13,754 bases of DNA, taken from contig JAPUHG010000282.1 in the NCBI GenBank assembly GCA_027297845.1, forward strand, positions 1-13,754, given 5' to 3'. Below the pieces are notes generated by a model. That model had not been told where the DNA came from. It did not search any database and saw only the letters and a list, made by a program, of their open reading frames with translations. Each line of letters begins with the position of its first letter. The first letter of the stretch is position 1. Positions 5,801 to 12,537 of the stretch are shown here, in pieces. The DNA comes from Gammaproteobacteria bacterium. Its GTDB lineage: Bacteria > Pseudomonadota > Gammaproteobacteria > Steroidobacterales > MnTg04. Made by a program: the position numbers and the translations under genes.

Positions 5801-7381
5801 GATGAGCTGCTCCGCCTGGGCGAAGTAGGAGTGCAAATATTCCTCGAAACTGCCCTGGTCGCTGGCCTCGATTTCCTTTTGCCGCTCAATCGAGGCGGCT
5901 GCTTCTGCGGTCAGGAACTGAAGGCGCAAAGAATCTTCTTCCCCCAATCCCAAAAAGTAGTCTTTGTGCTGCTCCGATATGCGCTGGGCGATGGTAAAAA
6001 AGGACTCACCAGTTTTCTTCATCTCGGTCAGAATCACTGCTGACGGGATCCGCTCAGGATCGCGGATAGCATCGCGCTGAAGCTCGAGCGCGTCTTGATA
6101 AAGTGTTGATCCACTACCGTCGTCCAGCAGATCGGAAATGCCCACCAGCTGACCGCAGATTTCGTCCGCCCAATCCTGCAGTCGAACCTGCTCGCCATTT
6201 CTGCTCAGGCGCAGGCCAGGCTTTCGTCCCTGGCGCGCCACCAGCAACTGATTACTTTCCGTTTCCTGGATTTCCCGAGCCTCGAGCAAAGGACTGTCCT
6301 CGAGCAGACAATAGATCAGGAATGCCTCAATGAATCTCATCTGGTTTTGGTTGATGCCTGCCGGGTCAAGCAGGCTGACATCCAGCGCCCTTAGCTCCAC
6401 ATATTCCACACCCCGATGCTTTAACGCCCTGCTTGGCATTTCGCCCGAACGTACGATGCGCTTCGGTCGAACCAATCCGTAATATTCGTTCTCCACCTGC
6501 AAGATATTGGCGCTGATTTGCCGGTATTCGCCATCGACTTTTACCCCGATTTTCTGGAAAGCAGGAGTGGGTGTGGTAACCGCCTTGAGCAATGTTTTCA
6601 CGTATCCATCGACGCCATCGAATGAAATATCCAGCCCGGCCTGGCTGCTGTTCTTGTAGCCCAGATCGCTCATCCGCAGCGAAGTGGCAAATGGCAGGTA
6701 GAGCGTACCCTTATCGAATTCTTCCAGGCCTGCCTGCTCCGCGCTTGCGAAACATCGACAGATTGCCGGCGAATTACCGAACAGATAAAGAATTAACCAG
6801 CCCATCCGCCTGACGTTTCTCAACAGGCGAAAATAAGACGCTGAGCGAAAATCCTGACTTCGGCTGGTGTCTTTTTCCAACTCCTGATAGTGATCCCAGA
6901 ATTCCTCAGGCAGGGAGAAATTAAAATGCACTCCGGAAATTGTCTGCATCATCCGACCATATCGGTGGCCCAGGCCCAGGCGATAGATCGTCTTCATTTT
7001 AGCTACGTTCGATTCGCCGTACCGCGCTACCGGTATCGCGTCTTCACTTTCGAGCAAACAGGGCATGCTGGCCGCCCACAGCAATTCATCACCAACATGC
7101 CGATAAACGAATTGGTGGATATCGCACAAAAACTGCAGGGTCTCCCAGGTCGAGGTAAAAGCGGGCGTAACAAACTCCAGCAATGCTTCTGAGAAGTCAG
7201 TGGTTATGTACCGATTGGTCAGCGCTGAACCGAGTGCCAGCGGGTGGCGAGTCCTTGCCAGGTCACCACCTCCGGTTACCCGCAACGCCTCTTTCTCGAC
7301 ACCTTTGCGGCAGCGTTGCAGGACCGGTGTCAGCCCCGCATCCGCCAGCATCTGCAGACGCTGCTCCACCAGCTGGCTCAA
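5798..7381 (-). CDS. gshA: Glutamate-cysteine ligase (gamma-glutamylcysteine synthetase)
   Basis: This cytosolic enzyme catalyses the ATP-dependent joining of glutamate and cysteine, the first step of glutathione synthesis. The 527-residue protein carries the proteobacterial GshA signatures: RCRKGVEKEALRVT (23-36), the TTDFSEALLEFVTP block (60-73) that corresponds to ITTDFAEALLEFITP in E. coli, a YKNSSQAGLDISF segment, and GVEYVELRALDVSLLDPAGIN further on. The start is TTG at 7381: it gives MSQLVEQRLQML, matching the family N-terminus, and GGAG lies 8 nt upstream. The longer open frame to 7558 overlaps the Mpo1-like gene and has no family homology. The gene starts 40 nt after that gene, probably in the same transcript. 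Its TAA stop (5798-5800) is the end of the palindromic element. Confidence 0.95.
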   Translation of the reverse strand: MSQLVEQRLQMLADAGLTPVLQRCRKGVEKEALRVTGGGDLARTRHPLALGSALTNRYITTDFSEALLEFVTPAFTSTWETLQFLCDIHQFVYRHVGDELLWAASMPCLLESEDAIPVARYGESNVAKMKTIYRLGLGHRYGRMMQTISGVHFNFSLPEEFWDHYQELEKDTSRSQDFRSASYFRLLRNVRRMGWLILYLFGNSPAICRCFASAEQAGLEEFDKGTLYLPFATSLRMSDLGYKNSSQAGLDISFDGVDGYVKTLLKAVTTPTPAFQKIGVKVDGEYRQISANILQVENEYYGLVRPKRIVRSGEMPSRALKHRGVEYVELRALDVSLLDPAGINQNQMRFIEAFLIYCLLEDSPLLEAREIQETESNQLLVARQGRKPGLRLSRNGEQVRLQDWADEICGQLVGISDLLDDGSGSTLYQDALELQRDAIRDPERIPSAVILTEMKKTGESFFTIAQRISEQHKDYFLGLGEEDSLRLQFLTAEAAASIERQKEIEASDQGSFEEYLHSYFAQAEQLI

Positions 7382-7421
7382 GCCACAAACTCCGGCAGCA
7401 ATGACAGCGGCAAAATACTCA

Positions 7422-7727
7422 TCAGAAGGGTATGCGCCTCGTGAATATGTCTTTGTACATGACGAAGTCACCCGCCAGGCTGTACCAAGGGTACTTGAAG
7501 GTCGCCGGCCTGTTTTTCTCGAACACATAATGTCCAATCCAAGCACAGCCATAACCAAAAACCGGCATCAGCCATAGAAGTGCAAAACGAGCTTCGAGCA
7601 AGGCGTAGACAAAAACGATAATCACCAGGCTGGTGCCCAGAAAATGCAGTCGCCGACAGGTTCTGTTGCTGTGCTGGCTGAGATAGAACGGGTAAAACTC
7701 CGCGAAACTGTTGTATCTATTTGCCAT
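7422..7727 (-). CDS. Mpo1-like / DUF962 small membrane protein
   Basis: The 101-residue protein fits the DUF962 (YGL010w/Mpo1-like) family. It has an N-terminal YNSFAEFYPFYLSQHSN segment, RRLHFLGT (25-32), two hydrophobic helices (about 32-46 and 48-66), the hallmark HYVFEKNRPATF (66-77) and a final GDFVMYKDIF (86-95). Yeast Mpo1 is an iron-dependent dioxygenase in fatty-acid alpha-oxidation; transfer of that function to bacterial members is uncertain. The ATG at 7727 is chosen because GAGGGA lies 7 nt before it and family homology starts here. The open frame extends upstream to 7862 without homology. It sits upstream of gshA in the same direction. Confidence 0.88.
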   Translation of the reverse strand: MANRYNSFAEFYPFYLSQHSNRTCRRLHFLGTSLVIIVFVYALLEARFALLWLMPVFGYGCAWIGHYVFEKNRPATFKYPWYSLAGDFVMYKDIFTRRIPF

Positions 7728-7840
7728 AATCTGTCCCTCGATGTGCCCGCCGACCCATTGTATCCGCAGTGCCGACTGCCCGGTAGCGCAAATATGGACC
7801 GGCGTACAGACTGACGCCTCAGGATTGTGACCCGCAACAC

Positions 7841-7863
7841 ATTGAAAACCGGGGGTTTTCAAT
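7841..7863. promoter_or_regulatory. Perfect dyad upstream of the EAL gene
   Basis: ATTGAAAACC (7841-7850), a 3-nt spacer GGG, then GGTTTTCAAT (7854-7863). It lies in the 150-bp divergent intergenic region between the Mpo1-like gene and the EAL gene. It has no T-tract on either side, so a repressor site or a leader hairpin is more likely than a terminator. The function is inferred. Confidence 0.45.
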
Positions 7864-7899
7864 AAACTGGTCAGGATTTTGAGCTACAAAGGCGCAGTT

Positions 7900-8832
7900 G
7901 TGCCAGTGGACAAGCAACTAAAAAAGACCAGCGATAATGCTTTGGAAACACCAGCGGTATCCGATGCCGACCTGGTGATCGCCATACGCGAAAATCAATT
8001 TGTCGTTCATTATCAGCCGAAAATCGATACACGGACGTTGGAATTCGTTTCGGTAGAGGCCCTGGTTCGCTGGAATCACCCCATACTCGGTGAGGTTATT
8101 CCTGACAAGTTTATCCCGCTGGCCGAGCAAAGCGATCACATACATGGGATCACCGATATCGTGCTGAGAACCGCGCTCGAGCAAAGCGCCCAGTGGCGGG
8201 AACTGGGGCTCGATCTGCGCACGTCGATCAATATTTCCGGTGCATCGCTCGAAGATCCGGATCTTCCCGAACAGATTTACAATATTAGCCGTAGTTTCGA
8301 TGTCCCTGCGGACAAGGTCGTATTGGAAATCACCGAGACCTGGCAGAGCCAGGACATTGCTGCGACTACGCTGATCCTGAATGGCCTGGTGGAGAAGGGT
8401 TTTGGACTCGCGCTGGATGACGTGGGCACAGGCCATTCAAACTTTGCCAAACTGGATGGCATGCCATACAGCGAGATGAAGCTGGATAAGACCCATATAC
8501 ACAGCGCGACGGTCGATGAAGAAACCCGTCAGTTCATTTCCATGTGCGTCGAACTGGGCCACGAGATGGGCATGTATGTCGTTGCCGAAGGCATAGAACG
8601 GCAGGATCAGTGGGAAATGATGTCGGCAATGGGTTGCGACGAAGGGCAGGGTTATTTCATCGCCCGGCCTATGCCCGGCGATCAAATTCAAGGCTGGCTG
8701 AAGCGCTGGAACACTTACCTGGGCCTGGCCGAAAATCACCAAAGAGAAAGCGGCCCGAAGGTCAACCTAGATGAAATGACCGGCACTTTTCACCGGCTTA
8801 ACAGCATCTTCCCCACCAAGCTCGACATATAG
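7900..8832 (+). CDS. Stand-alone EAL-domain cyclic-di-GMP phosphodiesterase
   Basis: The EAL domain occupies nearly the whole 310-residue protein, with no GGDEF, PAS or receiver domain. Catalytic and metal-binding positions appear intact: Glu53 in EALVRW, Asn111 in SINIS, Glu143/Glu146 in LEITET, Asp173-Asp174 in LALDDVGTGHSN, Lys194 in EMKLDK, Glu230/Glu233 in VAEGIE and Gln250 in CDEGQGYF. Loop 6 reads DDVGTGHSN instead of the usual DDFGTGYSS, a mild change. The protein should hydrolyse c-di-GMP to pGpG in the cytoplasm. The start is uncertain: GTG at 7900 has AAAGG 7 nt upstream, while in-frame TTG at 7879 has an AGGA only 2 nt away. The EAL homology begins well after both. A short tail of about 35 residues follows the domain. 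The gene is transcribed away from the Mpo1-gshA operon. Confidence 0.9.
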   Translation: MPVDKQLKKTSDNALETPAVSDADLVIAIRENQFVVHYQPKIDTRTLEFVSVEALVRWNHPILGEVIPDKFIPLAEQSDHIHGITDIVLRTALEQSAQWRELGLDLRTSINISGASLEDPDLPEQIYNISRSFDVPADKVVLEITETWQSQDIAATTLILNGLVEKGFGLALDDVGTGHSNFAKLDGMPYSEMKLDKTHIHSATVDEETRQFISMCVELGHEMGMYVVAEGIERQDQWEMMSAMGCDEGQGYFIARPMPGDQIQGWLKRWNTYLGLAENHQRESGPKVNLDEMTGTFHRLNSIFPTKLDI

Positions 8833-8910
8833 CCTGAATATCGCCAGACATTCAGCCACCGGCCATTGGCTCGGCGGTCTCATTTTAATGGTACTGATTT
8901 GAAGAAAAGC

Positions 8911-8944
8911 TTGACTTATGTCCTGAACTTACTTATAAGTAAGT
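8911..8944 (+). promoter_or_regulatory. tetR promoter overlapped by an 18-bp operator
   Basis: A -35 TTGACT (8911-8916), a 17-nt spacer and a -10 TATAAG (8934-8939) form a good sigma-70 promoter. The perfect palindrome ACTTACTTATAAGTAAGT (8927-8944) covers the -10. The same arms recur before the downstream gene (9556-9573), so this is most likely the autoregulatory site of the TetR protein encoded next. Confidence 0.82.
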
Positions 8945-8962
8945 AACTTTAGGAGTGCAACG

Positions 8963-9538
8963 ATGACCACACCCCGTACCTCAACCCGCGAACACATACT
9001 CAAAAGAGCAACCATGCTGTTCCAGGGCAGGGGTTATAACGGCTTTAGTTTCAAGGATATTTCTGTCCCGATGGGAATCAAGAACGCTGCCATCCACTAT
9101 CATTTTGCCACCAAATCGGATCTTTGTACTGCCGTTATCGAGCGCTACAGCGAGCTGCTCAAATCAGAGACCGGGGATTTCATGAAGCACGGCGGTTCGG
9201 CCAGGCATCAATTGGAAGCCTACCTGGCCTTTGTTCGCCATGAAATTCTGGATGCGCGCTGCATGTGCCCATTAACCAACGTCGCAGTAGCAATGGATAC
9301 ATTGCCGGATGAGATCCAGGCAAAAGCAACCGCATTGAGTATCGATCTTCTTGCCTACCTGACCCGGGTAATGGAAGTTGGCCGGGAACAGGATGAATTC
9401 CAGTTCAACAGCACTGCAGAGCAAAAGGCGCTGTCCGTGAAAGCCACTTTGCAAGGTGCGGGGCAACTGGCCCGATTGATGGGACCCCAGGTTGTCGACC
9501 AGGTTATCGATCAGATTCGCCGCGATCTGGGGCTTTGA
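8963..9538 (+). CDS. TetR/AcrR-family transcriptional regulator
   Basis: The 191-residue protein has the TetR N-terminal helix-turn-helix (about 9-55). The segment TREHILKRATMLFQGRGYNGFSF leads into the recognition region IKNAAIHYHFATKSDL, a standard family signature. The C-terminal ligand/dimer domain (about 75-191) has an unusual CMCPLTNVA stretch with two cysteines near residue 95; some TetR proteins with such cysteines sense electrophiles, but this is only a possibility. AGGAG lies 7 nt before the ATG. A palindromic operator covers its own -10, and a second copy lies between it and the next gene, so it probably represses both. The ligand is unknown. Confidence 0.93.
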   Translation: MTTPRTSTREHILKRATMLFQGRGYNGFSFKDISVPMGIKNAAIHYHFATKSDLCTAVIERYSELLKSETGDFMKHGGSARHQLEAYLAFVRHEILDARCMCPLTNVAVAMDTLPDEIQAKATALSIDLLAYLTRVMEVGREQDEFQFNSTAEQKALSVKATLQGAGQLARLMGPQVVDQVIDQIRRDLGL

Positions 9539-9555
9539 TTTTTTTTGTCTTATTA

Positions 9556-9573
9556 ACTTACCTATTAGTAAGT
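9556..9573 (+). promoter_or_regulatory. Second TetR operator before the membrane-protein gene
   Basis: ACTTACCTATTAGTAAGT has the same arms and spacing (ACTTAC-N6-GTAAGT) as the operator before tetR and differs at only two central positions. It sits 18 nt downstream of the tetR stop and 18 nt upstream of the next ATG. No convincing separate -35/-10 pair was found, so it may control an internal promoter or act on read-through transcription. Confidence 0.75.
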
Positions 9574-9591
9574 AATTTTGGGAGAGTAACA

Positions 9592-10056
9592 ATGTATAAC
9601 ACACAAACTGAAAATTTGACTGGATTGGGCGAACTGGCCGCCCCTGCCAGGACATCGCTAATTCGTTTATTCCCCGGCGCTTGGGAAATCTGGTCTGTGC
9701 TCGCTGGCGGCATTACCGCCGCCGGCATTGCTTCCTTCCTTGCGAACTGGGCAGTCACCGAGCAAACGCAGATTTTGTCAGCGCTGTCGTTTGCCGGCGC
9801 GCTGGTCTGGATTTACGGCATCCTGTTAGCCGACAACGGCAGAAAAGCGATGTTTCGCCTGGGTCTGCTGGTTAGCATCATGGTATTCGCGGCCAGCGGA
9901 AACACCGATTTGCTTGCAGCGAGTTTTCTGATTCATGCGCTGGCAGCAGCACAGTTATCATCGGAAGTGTCCCTGCGGCAGGACAAACTGGCGTTGCTCG
10001 GATGGACCGGGGCAACCCTGGCGATGGCCGTGATTACCCTGATCGCACTTGTTTGA
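9592..10056 (+). CDS. Small multi-pass membrane protein, likely TetR target
   Basis: I do not recognise a family. The 154-residue protein has a polar N-terminus (1-30) followed by about four hydrophobic segments (around 33-50, 62-78, 86-116 and 131-153), so it should be an inner-membrane protein. The ATG at 9592 is preferred over an upstream in-frame ATG at 9535 because GGGAGAG lies 7-8 nt before it and the longer version would read through the operator. It follows tetR by 53 nt and carries a copy of the tetR operator in between, which suggests it is the main regulated gene. A transport or membrane-stress role is only a guess. Confidence 0.78.
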   Translation: MYNTQTENLTGLGELAAPARTSLIRLFPGAWEIWSVLAGGITAAGIASFLANWAVTEQTQILSALSFAGALVWIYGILLADNGRKAMFRLGLLVSIMVFAASGNTDLLAASFLIHALAAAQLSSEVSLRQDKLALLGWTGATLAMAVITLIALV

Positions 10057-10116
10057 GGATCTGACCGGCCTGTTTCACCAGGGCCGGCCGAGGATTGACC
10101 GGAAGGAGAAAAAAAA

Positions 10117-10149
10117 GGCGCCGCGGAGGGGGAAGCTAGCCGCGGCGCC
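10117..10149 (-). terminator. Strong intrinsic terminator of the minus-strand small gene
   Basis: Perfect 10-bp GC-only stem, GGCGCCGCGG (10117-10126) and CCGCGGCGCC (10140-10149), with a 13-nt loop. Read on the minus strand it is followed by a run of eight T (plus-strand A-run 10109-10116). It lies 37 nt past the stop of the gene at 10186. Confidence 0.9.
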
Positions 10150-10185
10150 AGAGCGAAATACAGTGTACCTGGAGTTGTTCCGTTT

Positions 10186-10437
10186 TCAGCCGAAAGCAAC
10201 CTGTTCCATTTCGTAACCCAGTACTTTGCCGGTTTCAGGGTCGGTGATTGGCCGCCCTTTTCTGAAACAACCCGTCGTGGGCCAACGTTTCAGGTAATCG
10301 ACATCTGATTCCACCTCTTGCAGCTCGATCTTGCCGTTCGATCGTCTCAAAAGAAGCGTGGCGGTCGAGGTAAAATCATCGTCAGATGATTCGAAATCCG
10401 TATCCGGCAGCAGTAATCCAATGACTTCGGCATCCAT
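10186..10437 (-). CDS. Hypothetical small protein (83 aa)
   Basis: No family recognised. The protein is acidic at the N-terminus (PDTDFESSDDDF, 11-22) and has a predicted beta/alpha soluble character with no signal peptide or membrane segment. A short C-terminal ITDPETGKVLGYEME stretch (about 64-78) resembles the D-P-x-T-G-x-x-L-G beta-hairpin seen in several unrelated bacterial proteins. GGAG lies 6 nt before the ATG, and a strong intrinsic terminator follows, so this is most likely a genuine monocistronic gene. It stands alone between the TetR unit and the threonine-synthase-family gene. Confidence 0.75.
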   Translation of the reverse strand: MDAEVIGLLLPDTDFESSDDDFTSTATLLLRRSNGKIELQEVESDVDYLKRWPTTGCFRKGRPITDPETGKVLGYEMEQVAFG

Positions 10438-10729
10438 TACTATCTCCAGTGATCAATCCATTAACCTGCTGGATTATGTGCAATCATCGTGCCAAAACTT
10501 CTTTTATGTTAAATAACAATGGCTTAACGAATTCTCGATGACAAAGCGGGTGACCAATATAGTCACAGTCTGACAATCGGGACCTGGGCAGACGCGGGCA
10601 GCGTCACTTGCAGGTCACTTTTTCCCAAGAAACAGCCTCGCTGCCGATTTTTTCCCCTCACACAAGGCGAGGTGGCCGGCTTTTTGCCATTCCGGCGACC
10701 AGCGCGCTGGGGCCTGGCTGGCTACCAAG
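10438..10729. other. Intergenic region of 292 bp with several hairpins, no gene identified
   Basis: No convincing ORF. GTGAC-N7-GTCAC (10549-10565) is a short dyad. GGCAGCG (10597-10603) pairs with CGCTGCC (10639-10645) and is followed by GA and six T (10648-10653), a possible plus-strand terminator with a long loop. CCAGCGCGCTGG (10699-10710) is a palindrome just past the stop of the threonine-synthase-family gene and may be part of its 3' end, but lacks a T-tract. The promoter of the 83-aa gene must lie here; no strong hexamer pair was found. Confidence 0.4.
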
Positions 10730-11983
10730 CTACAAATAATGTCGGATATTGGGCAGATACTTCTCCCAGGATCCTGTGTTGATCACCACCACACGATCGC
10801 CCGGGCGGATATGTTGCTCGTCCACCAGTCTGGGTATCGCCGCCACGCAGGCGGCACCTTCCGGACATATCCACCAGCCGGTATCCTTGAAGACCCGGCC
10901 CAGCGTCGCGCCGATTTCAGCTTCCGCTACCGCCAGCGCCGTGCCCTGGCTTTCTCGAATGATGCGCAGAACTTCAAAATGACCAATACCGCCAGGCACA
11001 TTGAGTCCGAATGCGATGGTGTCTCCAGCCTCTACCGCTTCGCTGTCCTGACGTCCCGCTTCGAATGCCTGCACCAGCGGGGCCGTCGCCTCGCTCTGCA
11101 CGGCGATAATCCGTGGCAGCGGACCATCGGTCAGACCCAGGACGCGTAACTCGCTGAACGCTTTCCACATGCCCAGTATCCCGGTCCCGCCACCAGTCGG
11201 ATACACAATGACATCCGGCATCCGCCAGGCTCCATCGTTAAATGGTATGGCGGGCTCGGCCAGCTCCAGCCCGAGAGTTTTCTTGCCATCGATACGCCAA
11301 CCCGGCTCTTGAAAAGTCGCGACTGAGAAATAACCTTGCGTCAGGTATTTCTCCTTGATCAGCTCACCCGCCTCGCGGATCGTGCCCTGCACCACATCCA
11401 GACTGATCCCGGGATAGAGCCGAGTATAGGCAGCCACTTTTCCCAATATCGGCAGCGGGGTGTTATCCGGCATTGCGATCGCAGCGGACAAACCAGCCTG
11501 CGCCGCATACTCCGCCAGCGAGTCGCCAGCGTTGCCCTGAGTGGGAACCGCAAGCTTCTCAAGCCCGAACTTTCGTGCCATTGAAACCACCATGGCCATT
11601 CCGCGATCCTTGAAACTACCGGTCGGGTTAGCGCCAAAACCGGGTGCCGGACGACCCTCGTCTTTCAGCCACAATTCGAAACCATGTTTTTTCGCCGGTT
11701 CGTAGTCAGACCAAGGATAAATTGGTGTGTATCCTTCGCCCAGGCTAAAAATGCTGCGGGCGTCATTTTCATCGGCCGGGTCCAGTGCCATCAGATGGCC
11801 GAATCGCCACATGTTTTTCCGCTCCGGGTTGTAACCGATATCGCCCGAACCACTATTTTTGAGGGCATCCAGATCGAAACAGATCTGCACCGGGAGATTA
11901 TCCTCCGGACACAGGTTCATGACTTCATCGGCGGGATATTCTCTACCGCAACCCAGGCAACGCAGGTGGGTAACAAAACTCAT
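10730..11983 (-). CDS. Threonine-synthase-family PLP enzyme with N-terminal zinc-ribbon-like segment
   Basis: The 417-residue protein is a fold-type II (TrpB-like) PLP enzyme. SLGEGYTPI (80-88) is followed by NPTGSFKDRGMAM (119-131), where Lys125 forms the Schiff base; TQGNAGDS (148-155) and PTGGGTG (262-268) make the substrate and phosphate loops, and it ends with VINTGSWEKYLP. These match threonine synthases, which convert O-phosphohomoserine to threonine. The N-terminus CLGCGREY...NLCPEDN (Cys9, Cys12, Cys25) looks like the zinc ribbon of this group with the fourth cysteine missing. No thrA/thrB or hom genes are adjacent, so true ThrC activity against a related lyase/synthase role is unsettled. 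AAGGA lies 6 nt before the ATG. It diverges from the bactofilin gene. Confidence 0.85.
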   Translation of the reverse strand: MSFVTHLRCLGCGREYPADEVMNLCPEDNLPVQICFDLDALKNSGSGDIGYNPERKNMWRFGHLMALDPADENDARSIFSLGEGYTPIYPWSDYEPAKKHGFELWLKDEGRPAPGFGANPTGSFKDRGMAMVVSMARKFGLEKLAVPTQGNAGDSLAEYAAQAGLSAAIAMPDNTPLPILGKVAAYTRLYPGISLDVVQGTIREAGELIKEKYLTQGYFSVATFQEPGWRIDGKKTLGLELAEPAIPFNDGAWRMPDVIVYPTGGGTGILGMWKAFSELRVLGLTDGPLPRIIAVQSEATAPLVQAFEAGRQDSEAVEAGDTIAFGLNVPGGIGHFEVLRIIRESQGTALAVAEAEIGATLGRVFKDTGWWICPEGAACVAAIPRLVDEQHIRPGDRVVVINTGSWEKYLPNIRHYL

Positions 11984-12030
11984 GATATTTCCTTGCTCTA
12001 CTTGGCAATCCGATACTGGATTCCGTATCC

Positions 12031-12046
12031 CAATGTGCGCACAATG
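12031..12046. promoter_or_regulatory. Operator-like palindrome in a divergent intergenic region
   Basis: CAATGTGCGCACAATG is palindromic at 14 of 16 positions around a perfect TGTGCGCACA core. A second dyad, CGGGAC-ACCA-GTCCCG, lies at 12061-12076. Both sit in the 129 bp between the divergent PLP-enzyme and bactofilin genes, where promoters for both must lie. Function is inferred from position and symmetry only. Confidence 0.35.
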
Positions 12047-12112
12047 CCACGATGAGTAAACGGGACACCAGTCCCGATCCAGGATAGACAGACAATCACA
12101 GGGAGTATGACG

Positions 12113-12523
12113 ATGGCCAGTAAATTCCGTCGCTTTATGGATAGCACTTCAGAATCCACTACCTTGCTCGGCGAAGGGACCCGATTCGTCGGTCGGTTTG
12201 GTGGCCGTGGCCATTTTGTTGTTTGTGGAGAGGTGGAAGGCGATTGCGAAATCGAAGGCTCACTGACCATAGCCGTCGATGGAAGCTGGAACGGAACCAT
12301 ACGCGCTGAAAATGTGGTAATCGCCGGACAGGTAAACGGAGAGGTTACAGCAACCGGGCAGCTTGAAGTCGCCGCCAGCGCCAGGGTTACCGGCAGCCTG
12401 ACAGGTTCCTCGATCGCGATCGCCGAGGGGGCGATAATCGAAGGTGGCGTGAACGTCAGCGGCAACAGCGAGCCCATCGCATTTAACGAAAAACGCTCCG
12501 AAACCGAATCGGATTCGGAATAA
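12113..12523 (+). CDS. Bactofilin
   Basis: The 136-residue protein is a small polymerising cytoskeletal protein of the bactofilin (DUF583) family. A short polar N-terminus is followed by a beta-helix core (about 20-118) of repeated short strands, recognisable in the regular VxGEVEGDCEIEGSLTIAVDGSWNG, AENVVIAGQVNGEVTA and LEVAASARVTGSLTG series, then an acidic tail (SETESDSE). ATG at 12113 is chosen over ATG at 12107 because GGGAG (12101-12105) is 7 nt from the former and only 1 nt from the latter. Bactofilins often act with an M23 peptidase in cell shape; none is visible here. The exporter gene follows after 14 nt. Confidence 0.92.
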   Translation: MASKFRRFMDSTSESTTLLGEGTRFVGRFGGRGHFVVCGEVEGDCEIEGSLTIAVDGSWNGTIRAENVVIAGQVNGEVTATGQLEVAASARVTGSLTGSSIAIAEGAIIEGGVNVSGNSEPIAFNEKRSETESDSE

Positions 12524-12537
12524 GGCTTGAGCCCTGA

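Noticed and set aside
7382..7558. N-terminal extension of gshA to 7558
   Set aside because: It overlaps the Mpo1-like gene in another frame and adds no GshA homology; TTG at 7381 with GGAG upstream gives the normal family N-terminus.
7728..7862. N-terminal extension of the Mpo1-like protein to 7862
   Set aside because: The extra 45 residues show no homology and include the intergenic dyad; ATG at 7727 has a good Shine-Dalgarno.
8833..8895. Terminator after the EAL gene
   Set aside because: The stem around 8858-8881 needs several bulges and is followed by only four T; it is not convincing.
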